From Marinobacter zhejiangensis (GTDB lineage: Bacteria; Pseudomonadota; Gammaproteobacteria; Pseudomonadales; Oleiphilaceae): a DNA stretch of 64,000 nucleotides. The position numbers and the translations under genes are program-made. Shown here piece by piece: positions 1-8,371 of this stretch. How positions within the stretch are numbered: position 1 is the stretch's first letter; each line of letters opens with the position of its first letter. The stretch covers positions 707,857-771,856 of the forward strand of contig NZ_FOUE01000002.1 of assembly GCF_900114775.1 (NCBI RefSeq), read 5' to 3'. The notes beneath the pieces are model-generated. The model made no database searches and was not told the origin of the DNA. It saw only the letters and a list, made by a program, of their open reading frames with translations.

Positions 1-335
1 ATCAGACAACCTTGGGCATGAAAGTCGATATGACGCTGAAGTAAGGCAAGGGCGTTGCCAATCGTCTCCTGAAGGCAAAGCTGGTTGCCCAGCGCCCCTG
101 CTATTTCCAGACCTTGGTGGGAGGCCAGAAGTACCCCGAAATCTGGTCGCGCGCATTGAACAGCCGCCAGATTCAACAGGCGTACCACGGCAATGTACGA
201 GAGGTAGGTGTTCGACTTTTTCAGCATCACCGGAGAAATGCCGGCGGCCTCAAGCAGCGGCACCGGGTCTTGCCCCAGCGACGCCACCAACTCTGGAAAC
301 CCATGTAAACCTTCACCACGACAAATGTAACGCAT
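1..335 (-). CDS. AraC-family transcriptional regulator, N-terminal part (cut by window edge)
   Basis: This frame opens at an ATG at 335 and stays open to base 1, about 111 residues. It reads FPELVASLGQDPVPLLEAAG and later QETIGNALALLQRHIDFHAQ, the pattern of the arabinose-binding-like N-terminal domain (AraC_binding_2) of AraC-type regulators. The C-terminal helix-turn-helix half lies outside the window, so DNA binding cannot be checked. The gene is divergent from the alpha/beta hydrolase at 480. AraC-type regulators often control such neighbours, but that is inference. No strong ribosome-binding site is visible before the ATG. Confidence 0.7.
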   Translation of the reverse strand, partial: MRYICRGEGLHGFPELVASLGQDPVPLLEAAGISPVMLKKSNTYLSYIAVVRLLNLAAVQCARPDFGVLLASHQGLEIAGALGNQLCLQETIGNALALLQRHIDFHAQGCL

Positions 336-479
336 TCGTGAATAGTCAAGTGGCGTTCGTAAAAGGTCAAGCTATTTGGAGGCAAATTGTCCAACAATAG
401 CGCAGCGTAAAAATAACAAGCAGCCCCTTGATCGGCTGCGAAAATAAAACGAATGCTCCCAAAGACCACAGGAATGTCC

Positions 480-1337
480 ATGAATAATCATAAGAATGAC
501 ATGAACCAACTTCGCCAATATTTCGACCATCGCGGATATAAACTCTCCTATCTCGACACTCATCCCGGTGATGCGTCCCGGCCAGTGGTGCTTCTGATCC
601 ACGGTTTCCCCGACACTGCGGTGATGTGGTCAGAACAAATCCGTTTCCTTGTAGACGCGGGCTATCGATGTCTGGCTCCAGACACTCTGGGTTGTGGTGA
701 TTCGGAGTTGGGCAGGAAGCTTGATGACTACAATGTGTTCAATATCATCGCCCACCACATTGCATTGCTGGATCACCTGAACATTGAGCGAGCAGATGTG
801 GTCGGGCATGACTGGGGAGCTGTGCAGGCCTGGTTCCTCGCGGCGTATCACCCCACGCGCCTAAAGACCTTGACCGTGGTGTCGGTTGGGCATCCCACTG
901 CGTATGCCCGGGCTGGGTTGCGCCAAATGGTGGCCGGCTGGTACATCGCTTACTTTAACCTGAGAGGTATCAGCGAGCGTTTGCTCGCGGGCAAGGGACG
1001 GCTTTCCCTGCGTTCGGTGTTTCGTTCCCACCCCGATATGGATGAAGTGATGGGGCGTTTCTCCGAACCTGGACGCCTGGTCGCGGCTCTGAACCTTTAT
1101 CGTGCAAACCTCATTACGGTACTGACACGCAGTCACCCAAAAGTAACGGTACCGACGTTGGGTGTCTGGAGCGAAGGGGATGATTTCCTGGTGGAAAAAC
1201 AGATGCGGGATTCGGAAAAATGGATGGCTGCCGATTGGAGCTACCAGCGAACCGGTGGCGCGCACTGGGTGCCGATCACTGAGCCTGGTTGGCTGAACTC
1301 ACAGATTCTGGAGCACCTGGCCAAAGGTGTGGCCTGA
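480..1337 (+). CDS. Alpha/beta hydrolase, epoxide hydrolase-like
   Basis: A 285-residue cytosolic alpha/beta hydrolase. It has the oxyanion HGFP motif near residue 42, the nucleophile elbow GHDWGA near residue 110 (Asp nucleophile, typical of epoxide hydrolases and haloalkane dehalogenases), an acidic residue in the GDDFL stretch and a C-terminal GAHWVP histidine. The family hydrolyses epoxides or related substrates; the substrate here is unknown. Two upstream in-frame ATGs (453 and 474) exist. The ATG at 480 is preferred because ACAGGA sits about 7 bases upstream. It is divergent from the partial AraC regulator, a plausible controller. Confidence 0.85.
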   Translation: MNNHKNDMNQLRQYFDHRGYKLSYLDTHPGDASRPVVLLIHGFPDTAVMWSEQIRFLVDAGYRCLAPDTLGCGDSELGRKLDDYNVFNIIAHHIALLDHLNIERADVVGHDWGAVQAWFLAAYHPTRLKTLTVVSVGHPTAYARAGLRQMVAGWYIAYFNLRGISERLLAGKGRLSLRSVFRSHPDMDEVMGRFSEPGRLVAALNLYRANLITVLTRSHPKVTVPTLGVWSEGDDFLVEKQMRDSEKWMAADWSYQRTGGAHWVPITEPGWLNSQILEHLAKGVA

Positions 1338-1363
1338 GCTGAGCCTGGATGGGCCAGGGCGAT

Positions 1364-2515
1364 CTATGAAGGCGAGTTGGGAGCCTGGCGTGTAGCCCAG
1401 ACTTCCATCTCAATAGTGTTCAGTACACTTTCGAGTCCTTCGTCGAAAATGGCTTTGCGCCAGTTGTACGCTTTTACCAGGCTTTTCATGGTGGGCTTAT
1501 CAAGAACGGCGCCCTTGAAATTCGCATTGTTGATATCCGCCCGTTCGAACCGTGCGCCACGCAGATCGGCTCGCTGGAACAGGGCGGACTGCAGCGGTGC
1601 TCCCTGGAATTTCACCCTCCTCAGATCGGCGCTCCTGAAATGGACCCAACGTAGATCTGATCCTGAAAAGCGGGCATCCACCAGCACTGCATCGTCGAAA
1701 TTTGCCTTTCGAAGATCGGCCTGAGGCAGCTGGGCGCCGGTCAGGTCGGCGCCCTGGGCATTCAGCCGCTGAAGGCACGCTCTGCGGAAGTGGGCAGAGC
1801 GCAGATTCGATTCCCTTATATCGGCCCAGCTCAGGTTTAGAGCCGCAAGATGGGCGCCGGGCAGATCGCAGTGACTCAGGTCCAGAATGATTTTTTCGTC
1901 TTTCTCTTCAATTTCTGCATTCAGGGCCTCAACGGCGATTGCCTTCTGGCGGATGGCTTGCTCAAACCCGCGAACCAGCAACGAACGGGTGATGTTATCA
2001 TGGGGAAGCTTGAGGTTGGCTAGCAAAACAAGGAAAACTTGCTCGTGGAAACGCGCGTGCTCAGGATTCAGGTAAGACAGTATCGACACCGCGGCGCCAG
2101 CTCGAATGGTGGCGCCTTCAGAGCCTAATCCTTCGATAATTTCATGAAAGCGTTCATCAAAACGCCGGACCTGTTCACTTTCCAGCTGACGCCGGTCCAC
2201 TTCACGCTGTCGGCTTGATTCGGTCATTTGCCGCCACACGGTAACAAACACACCGAGCAACGCGATGATTGCGGTAATGAAGGGCGCGGACTGCACAAAA
2301 CGTCTCCACCCACCACTGTTGAGAGCGATTTCCTGCTCCAGCCTGGCGATTTCTCGCTCCAGCTTCATGGCCTCAAGCTGTTGGACCGGAGCCGGCGGCG
2401 GATCTTGGTCTTGTGCTCCCCAAGCTGGATTTAACGCCAAACAGACTAGCACCATAACCACAAGAGCCGTCATTCGTACGATCATTGGTGGCTTGAACTG
2501 CCATTCCGTGACCAT
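1364..2515 (-). CDS. Membrane-anchored pentapeptide-repeat protein
   Basis: A roughly 383-residue protein. Near residue 15 it has a hydrophobic N-terminal segment that may be a signal or anchor, followed by a proline-rich and coiled-coil stretch (EREIARLEQEI). A second membrane segment (ITAIIALLGVFVTVW) lies near residue 85. A regulatory-looking helical region follows. The C-terminal half is a run of pentapeptide repeats of A(D/N)Lxx type (ADLRKANFDD, ADLRRVKF, ADLRGARF), which fold as a right-handed beta helix. The start at 2515 has GGAGG eight bases upstream; a GTG at 2536 is less likely. The function is unknown; such proteins often act as scaffolds. Confidence 0.75.
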   Translation of the reverse strand: MVTEWQFKPPMIVRMTALVVMVLVCLALNPAWGAQDQDPPPAPVQQLEAMKLEREIARLEQEIALNSGGWRRFVQSAPFITAIIALLGVFVTVWRQMTESSRQREVDRRQLESEQVRRFDERFHEIIEGLGSEGATIRAGAAVSILSYLNPEHARFHEQVFLVLLANLKLPHDNITRSLLVRGFEQAIRQKAIAVEALNAEIEEKDEKIILDLSHCDLPGAHLAALNLSWADIRESNLRSAHFRRACLQRLNAQGADLTGAQLPQADLRKANFDDAVLVDARFSGSDLRWVHFRSADLRRVKFQGAPLQSALFQRADLRGARFERADINNANFKGAVLDKPTMKSLVKAYNWRKAIFDEGLESVLNTIEMEVWATRQAPNSPS

Positions 2516-2696
2516 AACCTGAGCCTCCACTGTCACTGATACTCAAAGCCTAGATCAGGAATCGGGGCCGCCGGATGTTTTTTGTTCAGGTCTGATAAAG
2601 CAGGCAATGCCAGAGCCCAGCTGGAAAAGCACCTTTCGTTGGCTATTATTTGATCATCTTTATGGTTTCGTATAACGCTTTCAGGGAGGAGTTGTT

Positions 2697-4532
2697 ATGA
2701 ATACCTATATTCGCTTGGTTGTGAGCCTGTCCTTTGCCGGGGGAGCTGCCTGTGGTTATGCGGAATCCCACCCCAATCAGGTTTTTTTTGGCGACTCCCA
2801 TGTCCATACCGGCTGGTCTGCCGATGCGGGTATGGACGGTGCGGTGCTGACGCCGGACGATGCCTATCGTTTTGCCCGAGGGGAGGAGGTGACCTCCAAT
2901 TCCGGCCAGAAGGCGCAGCTATCCCGCCCGTATGACTGGTTCATGGTGACCGACCATTCCGATGGCATGGGGGTGATCAACGAGATTGTTGCGGGTAACC
3001 CGGAAATGATGGCGAACCCGATTCTTCAGCGATGGCGCGATGCGATCAGTGAGGGCGGAGAAGCAGCCGCATCGGCCAAAAGTGAACTGATCATCATGCA
3101 ATCGAACGGGGAGTTGCCAGCCACGGTTATGGACCCCAAGTGGATGGTCTCCGCCTGGGAGAAAACCATCTCTGCGGCAGAGAAATACTACGACCCCGGT
3201 GAATTCACCACGTTCATCGCCTTTGAATGGACGGTTAATTCCGATGGCGGTGATAACCTCCATCGCAATGTGATTTTCCGCGACGGTGGAGACCGTACCA
3301 GTCAGATTCGCCCATTAACCACCTTTGAGACCCAGGACCCGGCTAGGCTCTGGGCCTGGATGGCCGAATACGAAGCCAATACCGGTGGCCAGGTACTGGC
3401 GATTCCCCACAACGGAAACATGTCCAACGGCCGTATGTTCGAAGAGCAGCAGTTTGATGGCTCACCCATGACGACCGAGTGGGCCACCCTTCGTGCCCGT
3501 TACGAGCCGCTTTACGAGGTCACCCAGATCAAAGGACAGAGTGAATCTCACCCCATGCTGTCACCAGACGATGAGTTTGCTGACTGGGATCTGTGGGACC
3601 GGGGCAACCTGATCCTCAAGCCCAAGCCGGAAGGGGCATTGGCGTTTGAGTATTGGCGGGAGGCACTGAAGTCCGGCCTGCGCCTTGAGGACGAACTGGG
3701 GGTAAACCCGTTCCAGTATGGGGCTAACGCCGCGACCGATACCCACACCGGCCTGTCGACCCCGGAGGATGCCAACTTCTTTGGCAAGTTCAAAACCCTT
3801 GAGCCCAACGCCACACGCTGGAATTTCCCGGTCATTGAAGGGCCGACTGGGGACTATATGGGCTGGGAACAGGCTGCGTCTGGGGCGATGGGTGTCTGGG
3901 CGACGGAAAACACCCGGGAAGCCATCTGGGATGCCATGAAGCGTAAGGAAACCTACGCAACCACCGGACCAAGGATGACGGTACGCTTTTTCGGGGGCTA
4001 TGGCTTCAACGCAGAGTCGCTGGAAGGTGACTGGGTGGCGTCGGGTTACCGCGATGGCGTGCCGATGGGCGGGATGATGGCGTCCGCGGCTGACGGTCAG
4101 GTGCCATCGTTTGTTATCGCGGCCATGAAAGACGCCGAAGGTGCCAACCTGGACCGGGTACAGGTGATCAAAGGGTGGGTGGATGCTGAGGGCCAGACCC
4201 ATGAACACGTCTACGATGTTGCCTGGGCTGGCGACCGTGAACCTGATGACGAAGGCCGGCTGCCGCCGGTAGGCAACACCGTGAATATGGAAACCGCCGA
4301 GTACACCAACGACATTGGTGCAACTGAGCTATCCACTGTCTGGACGGATCCGGATTTTGATCCGGCCCAGAAGGCTTTCTATTACCTGCGGGTCCTGGAA
4401 ATCCCAACACCACGATGGACACTGTACGACGTCGTGCGTTTTGGTGCGGAGATGGACGACAACATACCGCTGGTTCATCAGGAACGGGCGTTTACCTCAC
4501 CCATCTGGTATTCGCCTCGGTCCTCATCCTGA
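2697..4532 (+). CDS. DUF3604 domain-containing secreted protein
   Basis: A 611-residue protein with a signal peptide (hydrophobic stretch ending near GYAES). It starts at ATG 2697 after a good GGGAGGAG ribosome-binding site. Mature sequence begins with FFGDSHVHTGWSADAG and then MVTDHSDGMG, the His/Asp-rich pattern of DUF3604, a family related to PHP-type metal-dependent hydrolases. It is full length and probably periplasmic. The reaction is not established. It is followed by a hairpin and, convergently, by HupE-like and PpiC-like genes. The same three families occurring side by side suggests a shared role (inferred). Confidence 0.88.
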   Translation: MNTYIRLVVSLSFAGGAACGYAESHPNQVFFGDSHVHTGWSADAGMDGAVLTPDDAYRFARGEEVTSNSGQKAQLSRPYDWFMVTDHSDGMGVINEIVAGNPEMMANPILQRWRDAISEGGEAAASAKSELIIMQSNGELPATVMDPKWMVSAWEKTISAAEKYYDPGEFTTFIAFEWTVNSDGGDNLHRNVIFRDGGDRTSQIRPLTTFETQDPARLWAWMAEYEANTGGQVLAIPHNGNMSNGRMFEEQQFDGSPMTTEWATLRARYEPLYEVTQIKGQSESHPMLSPDDEFADWDLWDRGNLILKPKPEGALAFEYWREALKSGLRLEDELGVNPFQYGANAATDTHTGLSTPEDANFFGKFKTLEPNATRWNFPVIEGPTGDYMGWEQAASGAMGVWATENTREAIWDAMKRKETYATTGPRMTVRFFGGYGFNAESLEGDWVASGYRDGVPMGGMMASAADGQVPSFVIAAMKDAEGANLDRVQVIKGWVDAEGQTHEHVYDVAWAGDREPDDEGRLPPVGNTVNMETAEYTNDIGATELSTVWTDPDFDPAQKAFYYLRVLEIPTPRWTLYDVVRFGAEMDDNIPLVHQERAFTSPIWYSPRSSS

Positions 4533-4540
4533 GTGTCCAA

Positions 4541-4570
4541 TAAGGGGTGGCGGTCTGAAGCCACCCCTTA
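4541..4570. terminator. Hairpin between convergent genes
   Basis: A perfect 11-bp stem (TAAGGGGTGGC / GCCACCCCTTA) with an 8-base loop lies between the convergent DUF3604 and HupE-like genes. There is no strong T tract on either side, so it may end transcription weakly in both directions. Confidence 0.55.
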
Positions 4571-4579
4571 CAACCGCCG

Positions 4580-5581
4580 TCAGCTGACGAAGCCGATAAT
4601 CACCCGCTCAAGGGTCCAGAAGGCCGCGAGTGAGCCGATGGTGTAGGGGGGCAGGTAGCGCACCCAACCAGACCAGCTGAACTTCAGCGAGCGCCATACC
4701 CAGACCAGGGTGAAGACCGCCAGTACAAACGCCAGTTGGCCTAGCTCTACGCCCACGTTGAACATCAACAGGGCCAACGGGACGGCTTTCTCTGGCAGCC
4801 CCATTTCGGTGAGGGCACCGGCGAACCCGAAGCCGTGCAGCAACCCAAAACTGAATGCGACAACCCAGGGCGCCCGTTCGGTCAACCCTGACCGCCCCCG
4901 CAGGGACTGAACCACTTCTGCAGAGACAAACACGATGCTGAGGGCAATGATTGCTTCCACCGGCGGGCCTGGCGCGTAGATCCAGCCCAGCGTTGCCGCG
5001 ACCAGTGTGATGCTGTGGGCCACGGTGAACGCGGTCACGGTGGCAACGATTCGGCGGCTGCCTTTGACGATCATCAGCAGGGCGAGCACAAAGAGCAGGT
5101 GGTCGATGCCCATCAGGATGTGTTCAAACCCCAGCCCCAGGTAGGTCAGCGCGACCTGCCACCCGGCCTGTGGTGGCTTGACCCTAAAGCTGGGGCTTTC
5201 TGGCAGCAGGCGCTCTACCTGAGTGCTGCCATCCAGCCTTACCACCCTGGCCACCACATCGGTAATGCCGCCAACCAGCCCGTTGATCCGGATGGTTTTC
5301 CCCTCAAGCCCCCCGGTTCGCCGGATCTGCCACTGCTCGATATGGGTGTTACCCACCATCGTTGTGCGGGGTTGGCTTACGGCTTCGGTATCGCCGGGAA
5401 ACTCAACATAGACACCAAGGCGCCTGTCGCCGCGGGCGGGTACTCGCCAGACGACGTCATACCGGTTGTCATCGAGTTCAGACAGCTGCAGGAAGGCAGG
5501 GCGAAACACGTCGGCCTGTCCAGGGCTGGCGACCACCAACCCCAGTAGTAGCAATAGTGAACAGCGTAACCAGACTCTCAT
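4580..5581 (-). CDS. HupE/UreJ-family membrane protein
   Basis: A 333-residue protein with an N-terminal signal (LLLLLGLVVASPGQA), a roughly 140-residue periplasmic beta-rich domain, then six or so membrane segments. The conserved stretch HILMGIDHLLFVLALL and the later ALSIVFVSAEVV are typical of HupE/UreJ_2 proteins, proposed metal (nickel or cobalt) permease relatives. Its start codon overlaps the stop of the upstream peptidyl-prolyl isomerase gene by four bases (ATGA), so the two are one operon. The actual transported ion, if any, is unknown. Confidence 0.85.
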   Translation of the reverse strand: MRVWLRCSLLLLLGLVVASPGQADVFRPAFLQLSELDDNRYDVVWRVPARGDRRLGVYVEFPGDTEAVSQPRTTMVGNTHIEQWQIRRTGGLEGKTIRINGLVGGITDVVARVVRLDGSTQVERLLPESPSFRVKPPQAGWQVALTYLGLGFEHILMGIDHLLFVLALLMIVKGSRRIVATVTAFTVAHSITLVAATLGWIYAPGPPVEAIIALSIVFVSAEVVQSLRGRSGLTERAPWVVAFSFGLLHGFGFAGALTEMGLPEKAVPLALLMFNVGVELGQLAFVLAVFTLVWVWRSLKFSWSGWVRYLPPYTIGSLAAFWTLERVIIGFVS

Positions 5582-6429
5582 TCGGCCTCGGGCTCCCTGT
5601 CGCTGAACATCCGATCGTCAACGGCGTACTCGACGCTGTACCGGCCCCGGAGTGATTCATAAAGCTGCTGCTGGACCTGCTTTGCCTGTGCGTTGAGCCA
5701 GTCCCGGGCAACGGCCTGACGAACCTCTGCCAGAACTGCAGGTCGCGCGGGTGAGTGTGCTGTCAGTAGCACCAGGTGCGCACCCAGTCCGGAGACGACA
5801 GGTCCGCTCCATTCCCCAACCGGGAGAAGCCCCAGGTTAGATTGGAACGCATCGCCAAAGCGACGCTGAACCTCGTAGGCGGTTACGCCGTCGAAGGTCT
5901 GGGGTAGCAACCGTGAGTCACCGGTAATGCCGCCCTCGCCGGATTTAAGGCGTGGCAGGAGCTTGTCCGCCACCTCTGTTAACGGTTCGTCGTAGTGGTC
6001 AGGGTTAAGAAAAACCTGCCGAAAACTGTAACGCGGCTGGATGAGGTAATCGTCCGGGTGGTTGTCCAGCCATAACCGGAGCTGGCTGTCGGTGGGTTCG
6101 GCCGGTAGTGCCGTCTCCGCAAGGTAGGTCATTTTCTGACTGACCCGCCGGCGGACAATGGGGTCGTTTTCAGCGAGCCCCATGGCCATGCCTTCGCGGA
6201 AGAGGATTTCTTCTCGCAACCAGCCCTGTACAAGTTGCTCCAGCTCATCTGCAGTTGGCGTCCGCTGCCAGGTCTGGCTGTGTTGCGCTTTCAGGTTGTC
6301 GATGACCTGCTGCGTGACGTAGATGGTATTGGGCTGAGCCTCGTCGTTACTGACGGAAAGGTAGAGGGCAAAGAGCAGGGCGCCCAGCATGAAGAAGTGC
6401 AGCAGTGGTTCTTTCACGAGGTTTTTCAT
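5578..6429 (-). CDS. PpiC-type peptidyl-prolyl cis-trans isomerase, membrane-anchored
   Basis: From ATG 6429 the protein has 283 residues: one N-terminal membrane anchor (LLHFFMLGALLFALYLSV), a SurA/PpiD-like N domain (EEILFREGMAMGL, DPIVRRRVSQKMTYL), then a parvulin-like region (RYSFRQVFLNP, VQRRFGDAF, GPVVSGLGAHLVLL). It would help fold or load exported proteins, perhaps its operon partner. An upstream extension to 6528 is open but has no family support and lacks the anchor at its start. It is divergent from hscC. Confidence 0.8.
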   Translation of the reverse strand: MKNLVKEPLLHFFMLGALLFALYLSVSNDEAQPNTIYVTQQVIDNLKAQHSQTWQRTPTADELEQLVQGWLREEILFREGMAMGLAENDPIVRRRVSQKMTYLAETALPAEPTDSQLRLWLDNHPDDYLIQPRYSFRQVFLNPDHYDEPLTEVADKLLPRLKSGEGGITGDSRLLPQTFDGVTAYEVQRRFGDAFQSNLGLLPVGEWSGPVVSGLGAHLVLLTAHSPARPAVLAEVRQAVARDWLNAQAKQVQQQLYESLRGRYSVEYAVDDRMFSDREPEAE

Positions 6430-6682
6430 AGGACAACACGTTCCTTGTACGTTGCGACCAGATTCGCTTTTGGACGAGTGGTTACAGAGTTCGACGCACC
6501 CCTTTAAAAGTAGCAGGTGGTGAGTCATTCACCTGACTTCCCGCCACGATAGAAAATGCTCAGGGCTTTAAGGTATTGAATGTGCTGTTGGTCTGGAAAT
6601 TCCGGAAGGGGCTCAGGCTATAATGCGCTTCCCGATAGAGGGTTCCTCACTACCACGGTCAGCGAGAGGGCATGGACGCACT

Positions 6683-8371
6683 ATGACTATTATTGGAATT
6701 GATCTCGGCACCACCAACAGTGCCTGTGGTGTCTGGACAGAAGATGGCGTGAAGCTGATTCCCAACCGCCTCGGACACGTCCTGACCCCGTCGGTGGTTG
6801 GTTTGGACAAAAATGGCGAGGTCATTGTCGGACGGGCTGCCCGTCAACGACTGATCAACCACAGCAATCGCACGGTTGCCGCATTCAAGCGATTGATGGG
6901 GACCAGTCACCAGGTCTTCCTCGACCGGCAGAGCTTTACCGCGATTGAATTGTCCTCCCTTGTGCTGCGGTCCCTGAAAGAAGATGCCGAGGCCTATTTG
7001 CAGGAGCCGGTGAACCAGGCGGTGATCAGCGTTCCCGCATACTTCAACGACAACCAGCGTCAGGCAACACGCCAGGCGGCGGAGTTGGCCGGGTTGCAGG
7101 TTGCCAGGCTTATCAACGAACCCACCGCTGCCGCTGTTGCCTACGGTCTCCATGACCGGAAAGAAGGCATGTTCCTCATCCTGGACCTCGGCGGTGGTAC
7201 CTTTGATGTGTCCCTACTGGAGTTCTTCGACGGCGTTATGGAGGTGCATGCCAGCGCGGGGGACAACTACCTGGGTGGCGAGGACTTTGTCGATGCGATG
7301 GTGGCCGATGTGCTGCGGGAGCATGGGATTCGCAAGGAAGACCTGGCCCCGGAAAAACTCCAGAACCTTTACCTTCAGATGGAAGGCGCCAAGCGTAAGC
7401 TGGGCCCGGCGGATCAGACGCTGACGCTGGATCTGGGGAATAAAACCGTTGACCACGTTGTCACCAATGACTGGTTCATGCAGGTTGGCACCCCCTTGCT
7501 GCTGAAGGCCAAACAACCGATTGAACGTACCTTGCGCGATGCCAATGTGGGGCAGGGCTCCATCGACGATGTCGTGCTTGTGGGTGGCTCAACGCGCCTC
7601 GCAGCATTCCGGTCAATGGTTGGACGAATGTTTGGACGCTTGCCGTCGTGTCACCTGGACCCGGACACGGTGGTGGCGGTCGGTGCTGCGATTCAGGCGG
7701 GCATGCTGATGCGGGGTGAGGGACTTGATGATGTGGTGCTTACGGATGTGTGTCCGTTTACCCTGGGAACCTCCGTTGTAAAGGACCACAGTGCTGATAA
7801 CGGCGTCCGGTTCCTGCCGATGATTGAGCGAAACTGTGTGGTGCCGATCAGTATCGTGCGCCGGGTTTACACGGTGCACGATAACCAGAACATGGTGGAT
7901 GTTGATATCTATCAGGGTGAAAGCCGTGATGTCAGCAAGAACGTTTTCCTCGGCAAGCTGAGCGTTCCTGTGCCCCGGGGCCCCAAGGGTACCGAAGCGT
8001 TAGATATCCGTTACAGCTACGACATGAACGGCCTGCTGGAAGTGGACGTAACCGTGGTCACGACCGGGGCAACGCATTACAAGCTCATCGAAAACGCACC
8101 GGGTTCACTCACCGACCAGGAAAAACAGCAGGCGCTGGAAAAGCTCTCGAAGCTGAAGGTCCACCCTCGGGACGGCGAAGAAAACCGGGTTTTGATGGCG
8201 CGTGCTGAGCGGCTCTATGAGTCGAGCCTGGGTGACCAGAGGGAACACATTGGCGACTTGCTGAATAAGTTCGAGAGCATACTGGACCGCCAGGACCCGC
8301 TGGAAATTGCCAAGTATCGTGCCCGGTTTGAAGAACTGCTGAACCAGCTTGAATCCGGTGACTGGTTCTGA
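6683..8371 (+). CDS. hscC: Hsp70-family chaperone HscC
   Basis: A 562-residue Hsp70-like ATPase. It starts IGIDLGTTNSACGVW (phosphate-1 motif) and has NEPTAAAVAYG, LILDLGGGTFDVSLLE (phosphate 2) and VVLVGGSTRLAAFR (adenosine site), followed by a short substrate-binding domain. Length and sequence fit HscC (about 556 residues in E. coli) rather than DnaK (about 638). The start at 6683 matches the family N-terminus; an upstream ATG at 6623 would add 20 unlikely residues. The stop overlaps the start of the J-like gene by one base, showing translational coupling with its probable co-chaperone. Confidence 0.9.
   Translation: MTIIGIDLGTTNSACGVWTEDGVKLIPNRLGHVLTPSVVGLDKNGEVIVGRAARQRLINHSNRTVAAFKRLMGTSHQVFLDRQSFTAIELSSLVLRSLKEDAEAYLQEPVNQAVISVPAYFNDNQRQATRQAAELAGLQVARLINEPTAAAVAYGLHDRKEGMFLILDLGGGTFDVSLLEFFDGVMEVHASAGDNYLGGEDFVDAMVADVLREHGIRKEDLAPEKLQNLYLQMEGAKRKLGPADQTLTLDLGNKTVDHVVTNDWFMQVGTPLLLKAKQPIERTLRDANVGQGSIDDVVLVGGSTRLAAFRSMVGRMFGRLPSCHLDPDTVVAVGAAIQAGMLMRGEGLDDVVLTDVCPFTLGTSVVKDHSADNGVRFLPMIERNCVVPISIVRRVYTVHDNQNMVDVDIYQGESRDVSKNVFLGKLSVPVPRGPKGTEALDIRYSYDMNGLLEVDVTVVTTGATHYKLIENAPGSLTDQEKQQALEKLSKLKVHPRDGEENRVLMARAERLYESSLGDQREHIGDLLNKFESILDRQDPLEIAKYRARFEELLNQLESGDWF

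Noticed and set aside
3561..4208. 215-codon open frame opposite the DUF3604 gene
   Set aside because: It is a shadow of the real gene on a GC-rich strand, has no family pattern and no ribosome-binding site.
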